This document shows positions 1 to 11,229 of a DNA stretch of 64,000 nucleotides, in pieces; within the stretch, counting starts at the first letter, position 1, and every line of letters starts with the position of its first letter. The translations under genes were made by a program, and so were the position numbers. The stretch lies in the NCBI GenBank assembly GCA_028023455.1, contig JAQFVV010012398.1, forward strand, positions 11,091,160 through 11,155,159, given 5' to 3'. Source of the DNA: Epiperipatus broadwayi (lineage: Eukaryota; Onychophora; Udeonychophora; Euonychophora; Peripatidae). The notes beneath the pieces were generated by a model that made no database searches, was not told where the DNA came from, and saw only the letters and a program-made list of their open reading frames with translations.

Positions 1-110
1 TTGTGCTGTAAGGATTTAGGTATGTTTTGGTATGGACAATTAAAATCACCATGTATTATCACAATACCTGGCTTTTGCAGCAATTTGTTCTATACACTAT
101 GGATAGTCTT

Positions 111-288
111 ATGCTAACATGCACAAGCACACAAAGCTGAAGACAAATAAAGAAATGTAAAAAAAAAAAAAAATGGCTATGAATATGAGGGCTCTGACCC
201 TTAAAAGTGCTTAGCCACTTAATTAAATATATATATATACATTTCTTTATTTGTCTTCAGCTTTGTATGCTTGTGCGTGTTAGCGCAT
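111..288. repeat. Small palindromic (hairpin) repeat
   Basis: Bases 111-159 and 238-288 are near-perfect reverse complements, ~50 bp each, around a ~78-bp spacer holding an A-run and a short (TA) run. The arms contain AAGCTGAAGACAAATAAAG and its complement. No ORF spans it. It looks like a small MITE or a folded retroelement end; the class is not determined. Confidence 0.75.
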
Positions 289-419
289 TTTATATTTTGC
301 ACTTTAGAACAATTAGTCACAAAGTTTAAACTATTTGCTCATATGAATAATCTTGGAAATGTCATTACCCCTTGCTATAGAATATACTGCAATCAAGTAA
401 TGAGGCTCATTATAAATGA

Positions 420-715
420 GGAATGACAGAACTATGTAATTTGTTTGTAAATCTATTATTTGTATTTTTTTTATTCCTGAGTGTATGCATATTTATTACT
501 CCCTATGAGGATCTAATGTTTGGTTTAAACAAAAATATATTATTTTTTGATAATTTTTCTATAATCCATAGAGGAGTATTATCACATATCTTAGTCTCTG
601 ATAAAATTATTATTTCATACTTTTGTGTTGCTATATAATCCAATATTTTCTCTGCTTTATTTTGACCATTCATTCCTCTTATATTAATTGATAGTATATT
701 AAGTGACCTGTTCAT
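420..715 (-). pseudogene. Fragment of LINE endonuclease N-terminus
   Basis: The minus-strand reading frame starting at 715 encodes an N-terminus with LNILSINIRGMNGQNKAEKI and then EIIILSETKI. These match the first two conserved blocks of the APE-type endonuclease of non-LTR retrotransposons (the Asn-bearing N-x-R-G block and the Glu-bearing ETK block). The frame stops at 503 and later endonuclease blocks are absent, so this is an isolated fragment. It may belong to the same family as the LINE at 4-7.2 kb, but it lies 3' of that copy's RT on the same strand, so it cannot be that copy's own 5' end. Confidence 0.6.
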
Positions 716-944
716 GATTTGACATAATTGGAGTCTCTTTCTATAATACTAAACAACAAATAAGTTTTTTTAATTCAAATAACTTAATAGTATTATTAAA
801 CTATTTAAAATATAGTTTTCTATTATTTTTTCCTATAATCATCTTTAGAAATAATTTATTTGTATTTATATTACAGAGTCCTCTGTTGATAAAACCTAAA
901 ACCAACACTTACATTTTAATTTACTTTTAAAAATATATATCCAT

Positions 945-3335
945 TGTAATGGTCAGGATTGTACATTTGCTCAATAGACTGAGTCCAGACGAAAGAGAAA
1001 CAGGCTGGCCAAGTCGGGATGGTGACTCCCTATGTCTGATCGTACCTCAACTCTCTCACCTGTGCTTCTAAATCCCACACTAGCGACTGACCTGCCTGAG
1101 GCTACACTCAATACTTCCTTGACAATGTTCCGTTACTAGCAAATCAGTAGAACATGAGACCTATCCCCCCTAACTAATACTAAATGACTTTAGTGATTCA
1201 TAAAGACTATGAGCAAAGATTGAGACTGAGAGGTGATATATTTTAGAAAATTTAATATATAAATTCATAATTAATAAAACAAAATGTACATAATCTATCA
1301 TGCGCAGGTGAAGGTATATAGGATTACAGGTTAATAAATGAGCTTTATATGAAGGGAAATAAATATACATTTGTGATAAAGAATAGCAGACATTAAAACT
1401 CGGGTATATAAAGGATTCACATACAGGTGAATGTTATTTTACATATGGTTAATATTTTAGCTTTATAAGGTAAAACAAAATGTTACAGTGGCTAATTAAC
1501 CTTTACATTGCCATTTTCCCTTTTATTACATAGGGATGAGTAATCTGATACACAATTATGCAGAGATTTATGCCTAGATATATGCCAAGAACTTAGCAAA
1601 AAGAGTGTGATCAAACTAGCTGGGGTATATTACTTATCAATAAAGTTTACATCTAATTTATGGTATAAATTAATCAAGTTAACCCAGATTCTGGCTCGGA
1701 TCAAGGCCGAAGTTATTTAATAAGGCGGATGGAACTGATGGAGCAGGGTCACTTCAGATTCTACAGCATATCAAAAATATTAATAAAAAGAATGCATCTC
1801 AAAGTTGTGCTTGTAAAGATTTATTACCAAGTAATCGGTTCTTTGTACCGCGCTGCTTGCTATACTAATAAAGGAGACTTCTTTAGTCCGGAAGATCACA
1901 CAGCTACTTCAAGAATGAGACTCTTTTAGTCTTTTTCAAATATCAAATACAAAATGGCTTGGCTGTCCGAACTAACTGCACGGTTTGACATTAAATCAAC
2001 CCCAATGCAGACACATACATATGTAGAGAATATAGCAAGAAGCTAAGCATTATTTGCTAATGAGCATCACATTCGCTCCGCGAATCTAATATAATCATTT
2101 TAATTCATTAAATCGCTTAAGACATATAATTATAGATTTACAGTATATTTTAGGAGTTATTATGGGTCCAAATATTCATTACACATATACTGTAGAAAAT
2201 TGCTCTCGCTTAAAGGCAAATAAATACTATTTATAATTATTTATTAGGCCATATTATAGACAGCAATATTATCACTGGCACAGAATATTAAGTACAGAAG
2301 GGAGTTTTGTCTGTTTCTTTAGAGCAAATGAGCACAATGAGACCATGTAGGCATCTCTTTGAGAATTAATAATTAACCAAACTCTGTTCTGATTACTTTA
2401 GCATTGTTCTGATTACTTTAGCATAAATCAAACATAACTATGATAAAGAATGGATTAAATAATGTCTAAATAATAAATAAGAAGTTAATACTCTTATCAC
2501 TAAAGTTTTAGGGTTTAAACATTACATATTAAAATAAATATATGAATATTATTACGGTAATGATAATGATGAGCTACTAAGATTTGATAAAGTGACTAAT
2601 TTAAAATAAAGATACACAGCAGATTTACAGAGTTATACAGGAAACATAATTAGCGCTAGCTTGATAGTTACTTTAAAGAATGAATAATATTTTAGCATGC
2701 TTTACCATAATTCTTGAGAGGGATTCTAGTAAAAGTTCAGGTAAGAGTGGCTTCTCTGAACATGATTCCTATTCTCCATGGACAGACACGAATCTGGCTT
2801 TTCTTGCTTTCTGACACCATTCAGTAGATACAGCTTCACCATTTTAAGGTGGCTTATTAGACACCATTTGCTTTCGGCTGGGGAGCTTACTGGGTACAGC
2901 TTCGTTATAGCTGGGGTGGCTTCTGGATATGTCTCCATTATTGTCTATGCAGCTTGTTTATACTTGTAGGGCAGCTGTTACTGGTTCTAGGGCATAAGAC
3001 AATGGCTGTTGTTACCATTTGTAGAAGCTCTAGTGGAAGATAAGTGGCAACTCTATCTTCCACTAGCCAATAGTTCTCATCTTACAACAATATCTTTTAA
3101 TATTGTCTGTGATATATTTTCCTGTATACGTATATATATATCTTTTAATAATAAAAACTGCAAGTTTTTATATCTATACTCAGTACACACCCCTATTTCT
3201 TTCCTGTGCTTACTATGTCACTTGTTTACTACTTCGAACCTCGTGCTTTCAATTATATTTTACCACCTCTAAAGAAACTCCCCCAGGGTCCTCCAAATGG
3301 TCAAGTCAGGATTTACGACCGACTGATTTCTAAAT
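945..3335. repeat. Unclassified ~2.4-kb interspersed repeat, copy R1
   Basis: No coding potential is visible. Several stretches align by eye, in the same order, with the second copy at 35,215-39,110: the left end (TAATGGTCAGG here, TAACGGTCAGG there), the block around CTGTGCTTCTAAATC, a block near 2,650 with AGCGCTAGCTTGATAG, and a richer block around 2,960-3,010. Excluding an RTE insertion in the second copy, both are ~2.4 kb. A 20-bp tandem duplication (TGTTCTGATTACTTTAGCAT twice) lies at 2,385-2,424. Divergence is high and the ends are approximate. It could be a solo LTR, a non-autonomous DNA element or an unknown family. Confidence 0.45.
3030..3066. repeat. Perfect 13-bp-stem hairpin in R1
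   Basis: CTAGTGGAAGATA (3,030-3,042) is the exact reverse complement of TATCTTCCACTAG (3,054-3,066), with an 11-base loop. It lies near the right end of the R1 repeat. Confidence 0.8.
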
Positions 3336-3339
3336 TGAC

Positions 3340-3690
3340 TTTTATCTATAAGGTTAATTAAGTTAAATGTTATTTTGGTCAAATGCAAAATCTCATAAAC
3401 AACTTTAAAGTCCGCAGTTTTAAAAAAAATTGTAAACCTAAAATAATTTTTAAGAAAATGCTAATCTAGTCTCTTTGACTAAAACATAATTTTAAGCAAG
3501 TTTTAACTTTTAAATAACTTTATCATTGGCACTTCTAATAAAGAATAAACTGGAAATAATTTTAAGTAATACCAATCTGGTCAATCCTTAATGAAATATT
3601 ACTTTGAACAAATATTGACTTTAAAACAACTTTACCATCTGTATTTTTAACAAAGAATAAACTTGAAATAATTTTAAAAGAATATTTAAG
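3340..3690. repeat. Degenerate tandem repeat, ~114-bp period, three units
   Basis: The phrase beginning AACTTTA recurs near 3,401, 3,516 and 3,629. Each is followed by an AATAAACT...AATAATTTTAAG-type stretch, giving a ~113-115-bp period. The array starts right after the R1 repeat. The rest, to about 3,990, is AT-rich with no recognisable gene. Confidence 0.6.
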
Positions 3691-4011
3691 ACAAATATTT
3701 TAAATAAATCATTTTTTACTAAGTTTAAATATAATTCTATATGTAAATTCAAGCTGCACAGACTATTAGGTTTACACAATTTTAATAAATGGAGGGCTAT
3801 ATGTGCGTATATATCATTCTTACTGGCATCTATATTGCAATGAAATAGGCACTTATACAGGCCCATACTGTATAATTCTTAAGAGCACAAGTTCGGAATT
3901 CTGAATTAAAAAAATACACACAATTTGGAGTGAAATAACATACAAATAAATATACTACTATGACTATAGTAGGTAAAACAGGTGGATCTTTAGATCTGGC
4001 TGTTTCACTAT

Positions 4012-5123
4012 TTATAATGAAAACTTTTGCATATAATCAATCATTAGACAAGGTTTAGCATCTCTTGTTCTATTGAGAGTTGTAATTATGAATAAGACAA
4101 TCAATGAAGGCCAAAGTATATTAGTCCAAGAGTGCAGTCTGTTCAAGTATGACCATGTGTCTTCAATCACTTTTTTTGATGAATAGCCTTCATCCCTTTT
4201 CTTGATTTTCTCCAAGTTGTTACAAACAAGTGAACTACTTCTGTTACATCTGGTTTTCCATAATGAGAATATAGTGAAAATTGCAATTCTGATCAGTCCA
4301 AAAATTTTGTTAATTTATACAGTTTCTTACTGAGGTGATACAATTCACTCTGATTTGGGAGCGGTCGTGGATGAATTTCATGACTGTCAAATCGCACACA
4401 TGCTCCAATTAGGTGTTCAATTGTTTCATCTCACCCACACAACTGGCTTATAGGGTCAAGTTTTTTGAAACCCTTTATATATAAAAAACCAATTGGTGGG
4501 CAAAACGTCAAAATTTAATTTGATTACAAAATCGATGAATTTTGGCTCCAAAGCCCAGAATTTAATTCTTAATAAGAGTCTATTGTTAGTTAGATTTAGT
4601 TTACTTGGCAAACATTGTAACTCTGGATTCATTAGATGATATGCTTCCCATAGTCTGATCTTATTTGCAAAGGGTAGTTGTTTTGGTGTAGCGAATTTCC
4701 TTAGGTGTTTATTCAACTTCATTATCCAATCCTCCTTTGGTAGTGGCCGGTCAGTGGGTAAGATGATTTGCATGATCTCATGATACCCATATAGTTGTGT
4801 CCAATTAACAATTAGATTATAGGCCTTTGGGCATTAATGGCTAGGACTGAATGTAAAGAGAGACAATTAAGTTTCTTAGGTTGTATTTTACTTAAACCTA
4901 TGGTCACCACTCCTCTGCCCCAAAATAGCCTGGAACACATATAGTTAATTTTGTTGATAAAGTTCTTATTCAACTTTATGATGGGAAGAAAGTAGGTAAT
5001 CTTTGTAAATATTTTAAGGTTCAGCAGTGTCCCTTTTCCCTGGAGGAAAAGATAAATTTTGGACAATGAGTTGGTTAACCTTTCTGTTGATTCCAATATT
5101 GAATTTTGTATTTCTTTTGCCAT
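4012..5123 (-). pseudogene. LINE-A C-terminal region with zinc-knuckle remnant
   Basis: ORFs 5,123-4,812 and 4,773-4,456 match LINE-B's thumb and C-terminal region: LPTDRPLP versus IPTDRPPP, IRLWEAYHLMNPE versus IKIWEAYRLIHPV, and WALEPKFIDFVIKLN versus WSMEPKYLDFVLKIN. Just 3', near 4,420-4,440, the minus strand reads LCG, a stop, DETIEHLIGAC, a remnant of the Cys/His knuckle intact in LINE-B as CPLCQRHEETFKHAL. The ORF 4,215-4,012 may be the extreme C-terminus, but I could not align it well. Confidence 0.65.
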
Positions 5124-6590
5124 TGCTGTTGGCGACCTAGATATGAGAAAGCCGAGAAATTTTTGTGGTTCTGCTATAAATATGCTGTAACTTTCTTTCC
5201 AGTAGTGATTTTCTAGGCTACCGATTTATGAATATTAAAATTGAGTCTGTAATCAGCTTGTATTTGTCCAGTATTTCATACAGCAGGTTTAGATATTTGA
5301 TTGATGGCAAAATTACTAATAGGTCATCCATGTATGCTATTACATTAATTGATTTTTTAATCCCAGGAATATAAGAACAGGGAGCCTTCTCTCTATGTAA
5401 CAAGAGAGGGTTAATATATGCTACAAAGCATAGGGTGCTTAGGGGGTTAATCCTGTGGAACTGAGAGTGTAGGTTTGAAGCCAGGAGCTATTTTACAATT
5501 TAAGGTGACAAAGATCTCTCGGTTCCTTAATAGGTTGTCTATTATTTGGATATATGCATCTGAGGTGGAGTACTCAGTTAGTATCTCCAAAAGCTTATCA
5601 GTCCTGACTGAGTTGAAAGCTGCTGCAATATCCAGCTGTATTGTGATAGGCTTTGAATTTTTTCCCCATCATACATGGTCGACCAACAACTTTACCTGGC
5701 CCATTGCGTTAATCGTTGATGTCCCCTTTTTTACGAATTGGGAGTCAGAAATAAAGTGTAGAATTTTCCCTTGAATATTGTCCTTAATCACAGACTCGAT
5801 GATTTTGATTAGCAGAGGGGTCATCAAAATGGGCCTTAGACTGGATAGTTCTGTTGATAGTTTGTTTTTCTTAAGGGTAGGAGAGCAATGGGATATAGAT
5901 AGCTATATCCCTTTGTCCATTTGCCAGGAGGTTAATCATGTTTAACATAAGAAATGGCAAATTAACTGAAATGCATGAGATACCTGGGGATCCCATGAAG
6001 GCCTGGATGGAACTGGTCAGAGAGTGATGTCAACTTGTTCTTCAACATTGACTCCATTATCTCATAATCCATTCAATTCCCATGAGACCACCATGCAGCC
6101 CCCTCCAAGCCCCCTGCCTTCTGCAACTTCTTCCAGAAGTACTCTCAAATTCTCTCAAGCATTGATGTTCCTGCATAAGTTCTTCCTTCAGTTATTATGG
6201 CTGTTGGCATCACCTGCTTATGTACTGCCCCCAGCATCCATCTAAGATATCCTCTTGTCCACGAGGTAGATCTTAGCCCTCTTGACAGATATATATTCCG
6301 CAAGGAATTTTTGTTTTATTATATCGTAATTTGAGTCTGATAATTTCATCAATGCTTGCTATATTGGATGGTGTCATTTTCAACTTATCCACTATCTGAC
6401 TTAGTTCTCTTAGGAGTCTAGTCGAACTTTTCAGTCTCCAAGATTGATGGGTAATCAATAATTGGAGGATTCCAATGAACAAAAACCCGGCCTCTTCAGC
6501 AGGAATAGACAGGATATTTATCTTGTTAAAATAAATATAGGCTTCTGATACAACAGCCTCTGTCATGCCCACCTTAGTTAACATTCTCAA
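5120..6590 (-). pseudogene. LINE-A reverse transcriptase region (decayed)
   Basis: The segment 6,590-6,273 encodes the linker (SEAYIYFNKINILSIPAEEA), alignable with LINE-B's SESYIYFKKIDILNKSIEEA. Near 5,640 the minus strand reads QLDIAAAFNSV, which is RT motif A with the catalytic Asp kept but the usual AFD changed to AFN. The ORF 5,403-5,218 holds INVIAYMDDLLVI, motif C with both Asp residues. Stops and frame changes separate the pieces. In a live element this domain would copy the element RNA at a nicked target; here it is non-functional. Confidence 0.75.
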
Positions 6591-6642
6591 GGTTCTACCA
6601 CAGTTCCCCCAGAATCTATTCCCCTATTGGCCTCAATTTTCA

Positions 6643-7180
6643 CTATAGTGCCATGTAGTCTGAAAAGGCCACCAGCTCGAGGGCCGCATCAATCAGAAAG
6701 TGGATCTCTGATGTGCAGTAGAATAGGTCTGAGTGAGCTGTATTTGTGGGTGTAGAAGGAGCTTGACCCCAGAGGAAAGAAACCTCCCCACTCATCAGTT
6801 TCCTGTTTAGTAAGTATAAAAATTTCTTAGTATCATGTTTTAAATTTAAATGACCAAGCAATACTGAAGGGGATGAATTGGATGCAAGAGTTATATTTAT
6901 AACATGGATTAGTCTATGAAATACTGTAGTGGAATTTTGTGCGTAAATGTAAATGATGTTTAGTGGAAATCCACCATAGTTGACGTTAAGGATAATTATA
7001 TTATGATCTATGAACAGGATTTTAAAGTCATCTGGAGAAAATTTCTTTGTTGATCAGTAGACCCACCCTGCCAGATGCAGTCTTCCAAATGCTAATTCGC
7101 AATAACCTAAGTTCCCCAGCATTTCTTCGATTTTGTGATTGGAACCCCAGTGGAATTTCTTTTCTCCCATTAGAAGAACA
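6643..7180 (-). pseudogene. LINE-A endonuclease region (decayed)
   Basis: Minus-strand translation near 7,170-7,060 gives EKKFHWGSNHKIEEMLGNLG, like the ETKFH block of LINE-B's endonuclease. The ORF 6,861-6,643 ends with SDLFYCTSEIHFLIDAALEL and then FSDY, the terminal endonuclease block (SDH-type; a Tyr replaces the usual His, as in LINE-B). Between them the frame is broken. The catalytic centre is incomplete, so this should be inactive. Confidence 0.65.
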
Positions 7181-7189
7181 TTAGGTGAA

Positions 7190-7518
7190 TTTTTGTTAAT
7201 TTTTAGTGTAAAGATATAAATTAATAAAATACAATAAAATATAAATTCACAAAATATAAATTATTAATATAAATGTAGTATTAATGTAATGACATATATA
7301 AAACAATTATATATATTCCCCTCTCTCCCCATTTTTTTTGACCATAACTTTAGCAAATATATAAAATAAAATTTTAATAAAGTATATAATTAGTTTATTT
7401 AATATATATATATAATTATAATTGAAATAATATTTTTAACGGTTTACAAACAATTACAAATAATCTTTAAATCCGCAGAAGTACTTTCGGTTACTTTCTA
7501 ACCTGCCTCAACTGCCAT

Positions 7519-7606
<88 letters not shown>

Positions 7607-8389
7607 TATTAACAATCAAATATAATAATAGTTTAAATGTTCAACTAATTTATAATGACCATATTTTCATCAAAAACCATATTGTACCGAGAACCGATCA
7701 TTCTCTACACTCTAAACCTACACAGTTATTACATTAACAACATGATGTGCTCCAAATTTCTAAACAGTAAAGTCTATTTTCTTTACTTCTTAAGTCTCTT
7801 TACTACAGACCTCACATGCAGTGTGCACAAATCAATTCAATGATATGTACACAAAACAACATATGGTATTATTTCAAGTCCAATAAATAAACAGACACAC
7901 TGGAATTATTTAAAGTAGATCAAACTAATTATCATTAGTTATATTTCCTGATCTCACTCTTGGCATCAATCTTTATAAGGATTGACAAAATTTGTCATTA
8001 ACAAAATATTTTCATAAAGCTTGAATCACATAAGGCTTATATTATCCATTTTTCTTAGAAAAAATGCTTTAAAAGGAATCTTTATAAAGACAAACATTTA
8101 CAGTTTGCTACAGTGTATCCCAAATTTAAGCTGAGTACTCTTTATTTTTCAGAATAAGTAGCACCCAGTAAAAAAAAAAAAATCATTTGCTATTGATTGA
8201 GATGAGAATATAAACTGAATACTAAGAGTTGATTTCATCTTAATCTAATTTATTAATATTAGAATAATTCATAGTCACAATTTTAAAAAAATAATATAGT
8301 AAAGAATACAAGATAAAGATAAAATATAAGTGAAAAACCATCTGCTTTTTTTGACTCACACAAAAATATATCTTTCTAGATAAATCGAA
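7190..8389. other. AT-rich non-coding stretch
   Basis: No gene was recognised. It holds poly-A/T runs and the (TA)n tract. The small plus-strand ORF 7,655-7,843 has no recognisable domain and is probably chance. Confidence 0.6.
7521..7604. repeat. (TA)n microsatellite
   Basis: A pure alternating AT tract of ~42 dinucleotide units. Shorter TA runs occur elsewhere, for example at 9,237-9,256. Confidence 0.95.
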
Positions 8390-8624
8390 AAGACATATTT
8401 TGCAGGTTCAACTTGTTAAGAGTTTATTTAATTAGATGCTCCAATGTTTCGACTTGAGCATACAATCCATCAACTGGGAAATGAATATTATGTAATTGTA
8501 GAGGTGCTGTAAACATTGTCCACGATAATTGTTAAAAGTTCCATGACTAGAAAAAATGAGTGCATAAAACTGAACAAATTGAAAAATAAATTATCAAATA
8601 AAAAATTCTGAATCTTCAGCGTAA

Positions 8625-8825
8625 TTAGTTTATCACAAAAATTTTCCAAATATGAGAAAGTTTATATATGTCATTGCATTTGTTGATACAATTTGGTCTT
8701 TTTAGTATCTCAATAGCTTCTTTGATTTTATATTGATGTAGGTTTTTATATCTGGATAGGATCTTGCTCTCAGAAAAATCAATATTGTGACAACAAATTG
8801 CGATGACACATGTGAACTTCCTCAT
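8625..8825 (-). pseudogene. PLE GIY-YIG endonuclease C-terminus (fragment)
   Basis: The 66-residue frame contains HNIDFSESKIL followed by a basic segment KIKEAIEI and NCIN. This matches the distal part of PLE GIY-YIG domains, where TGH-x-IDF is followed by a Lys/Arg-rich helix with a conserved Glu. The same pattern appears in the nearby PLE1 as TGHTIDFDEAKVVF and RRIKESLLL. The upstream GIY and YIG strands and the RT are missing. Confidence 0.6.
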
Positions 8826-8872
8826 ATATGGAAAAAAAAATTATTTATTTATTTTTCAATTTGTTCAATTTT

Positions 8873-8973
8873 TTTTTTCATGTGTCATAGTAGCGGCTGG
8901 GAAGCGAACCCGCTAACCCGGGACAACTGCTTGCAAAGGCAGCTGTGCTGACCTCTCGAACACCAACGCTCGA
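8873..8973 (-). mobile_element. tRNA-derived SINE, copy 1
   Basis: On the minus strand this is a ~95-bp tRNA-like unit: an AGCGTTGG-type 5' end, an A-box-like segment, CTGCCTTTGCAAGCAG (an anticodon-arm-like hairpin), and a B box GGGTTCGCTTCCC, ending CTATGACACATG plus an A-tail. Perfect 16-bp target-site duplications, CAATTTGTTCAATTTT, lie at 8,857-8,872 and 8,974-8,989. Three further copies are at 24.1, 40.3 and 47.7 kb. It has no body beyond the tRNA-like part. Confidence 0.9.
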
Positions 8974-9202
8974 CAATTTGTTCAATTTTATACATCTGTT
9001 TTTTCTGATTGTGGAACTTTATCAATTATTATGAACACAGTTTTACAGCACCTATTCACCTATCTTAATAGACACTATTTATAGTGCATCTACAATTACA
9101 TAGTATTCATTCCCCAGATGAGGGCTTGTAGGATCAAGTCAAAACATGGGAATATCTAATTAAAATATTACATAAATGAACCTGCAAAGTATGACATTTA
9201 TA

Positions 9203-11220
9203 TCTGCAACCTGTGAAATCATTTGTATGAACAAATATATATATATATATATATATTGTAACTTAAATTTTTATCGGAAAGATATTAAGATAAAATATTA
9301 CCATTATAAATATTTTTACCTGAGTCCAAAGGCATTGTAGCCAAAAATATATGAAAACATCAAAATGCTTATCTCAAACATATTGCCATTGTAACATAAA
9401 TAAAGTGATCAAAAGAAAAGATTCAAATATAAATATTACCATGCCTGTGTAGTAGCTTAATAAACGAAAAAAAGAATTGTAGCTTTTATTTTATATCAAA
9501 GAGAAAAGAATTAAACATTGTAACTTGCTGAGCATAAGCTATTAAACAAAAGATCAGACTGAGTTATCATAAGGGTCATTGGATTAAATGAAACATATTT
9601 CTATAATTAGATTTCTCAAGATATCACAACATCAATAATTATAAACAAATTATTAAGAACCAACTACTATAACTCAGGTATATGGAAATCAAGTGAGGTG
9701 AGTACACTAGTAACTCAATAAAATATCTTCTCAGGTATACAGACAGTAGATTTTATCCACTTTCATTTCTTGGTTTGATGTTAAGTGCATATTTAAACAA
9801 ATACCAAGTGAATATGGTCTAGCAGGGCGCCACTAGATTATCTGAATCTAGACACAGTTATATCAATAACCTTTCACATGTAGTGGTTTGAATACTGTTT
9901 TGGTACTTTATTTCTAATAAAAATGGAGGATTTTGCTTTTTAGAGCCATATCACCGTATGCACTAATATTTAGGTAAGTATAAAACATCCTTAAACCAAA
10001 GTGGAGTATATAAAATTCATTAGACATAAATCATTTCTTACAGCTTAACATAATAAATGTGTTTCAATACTTTTTTATAAGTTTTACTAGCTCGGATTAT
10101 ATGATTAATTTAGGATAGCAATTCACTCATCCTTGTATGAAATAGATGATGGGATGGTGGTTATGATAATTATTCAGAAATCACTAAATACTATGAAATC
10201 AATATTTATTTATGGCCTTTAAACATTTAAACAGCTCATTAATTAAAATGTGATGATGATGATGATAATGACAACAATAATGGTTTCAACCACAGCTTTA
10301 GGACTAAGCCTAATCATAAACCTATTTTTTATAAAGAAATTCATAATCATTGCTTAATTTTAGTATATCTAATTGGAACTTAAATAGCTAATATTCCCCT
10401 TGATGATGAATAATCACACATAATAAAGACTACTCTTAATGAAATATATATGCCTCGTTTAATAAAACAAATTAACATTTATTAATGCATTACTAATATC
10501 TACATGAAAATTTATAGATACACATGAAAATTGATATGAATAATAATAACAATAATAATTGACCATATTGCAATCTTCAGATTAATTTCAAGTTCTTCCC
10601 CCCTTCCCGTCAAATGTATATGGTATTAAATTGGGTAACCGATTTGTTAAAATGTTCTATCCACAAGAAAAGTATTTCATAAAAAAAAAATATTCACACA
10701 TTGGCACACATACCTTATAATCTAACATGTAAGCAGAATGTTAAAAAAAATGTTAGTAGAATTGGAGAGAGCAAGTTTTAGAAACAAGTTTTAAATCATT
10801 TTCTCCCCCTCCCTTCTACACTCTGAAACCTATACTTTCTTAAAACAAAATAATTTAATATTATAATACTGCTTATTCCTCACATTCACTCGCAATTATA
10901 CACAGATAAAGTATTATTATGTATGTGTGTGTTTACCCCGTAAAAACCAAAAAATTATTTAAAACCAAAATAATAATACAAAAAAATTATTTTACACATT
11001 AATATTTCATAACTGTAAATTAATAAGCAAATAATTTTGATAAATTCAAAATCATTTATGAAGCTCAAGGTTATTATTAGAAAGAAATTATTGGTTTTAA
11101 TCGATCTGAATTGTCTTAAAAAGTTCTTTAAATAAAATATACCACTTTATTGCTAAAAGTTTATTAAGACTCTGATATCATAAAGAAAATAGATATAAAA
11201 AGTTATATTACCGATCCTTT
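9203..11220. other. AT-rich non-coding stretch
   Basis: No gene or clear element was recognised. It contains a short (GAT)n tract near 10,249-10,270, poly-A runs and (AAT)-rich phrases. Confidence 0.6.
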
Positions 11221-11229
11221 GTTTTGTGG

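Larger units (their letters stand above)
4000..7190 (-). mobile_element. LINE-A: decayed non-LTR retrotransposon (YMDD-type RT)
   Basis: Reading right to left on the minus strand, the order is endonuclease end, linker, RT and C-terminal zinc-knuckle region, all broken by stops and frameshifts. The same blocks occur in LINE-B (49.29-52.74 kb): the endonuclease end before an FSDY motif, the SESYIYF/SEAYIYF linker, QLDI-x-AAF of RT motif A, the YMDD motif, and a IPTDRPPP/LPTDRPLP segment. The 5' end is truncated within the endonuclease and the 3' boundary is approximate. The clade is not settled; an L1-like or related endonuclease-bearing LINE is likely. Confidence 0.8.
8390..9202 (-). mobile_element. 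Penelope-like element remnant with inverted ends (PLE2)
   Basis: Bases ~8,390-8,560 and ~9,012-9,202 are diverged inverted repeats, with shared phrases such as CATATTTTGCAGGTTCA and TTATGTAATTGTAGA on opposite strands. Between them is a minus-strand coding remnant resembling a PLE GIY-YIG C-terminus, and a SINE inserted at 8,873-8,973. Each arm holds a hammerhead-like core (~8,446-8,475 minus; ~9,114-9,145 plus). PLEs are known to carry hammerhead motifs in their terminal repeats and can have inverted ends. The RT is absent. Confidence 0.6.

Noticed and set aside
8879-8973. Functional tRNA gene
   Set aside because: The tRNA-like units have A-tails and target duplications and lack a properly paired acceptor stem, so they are retroposed SINEs.
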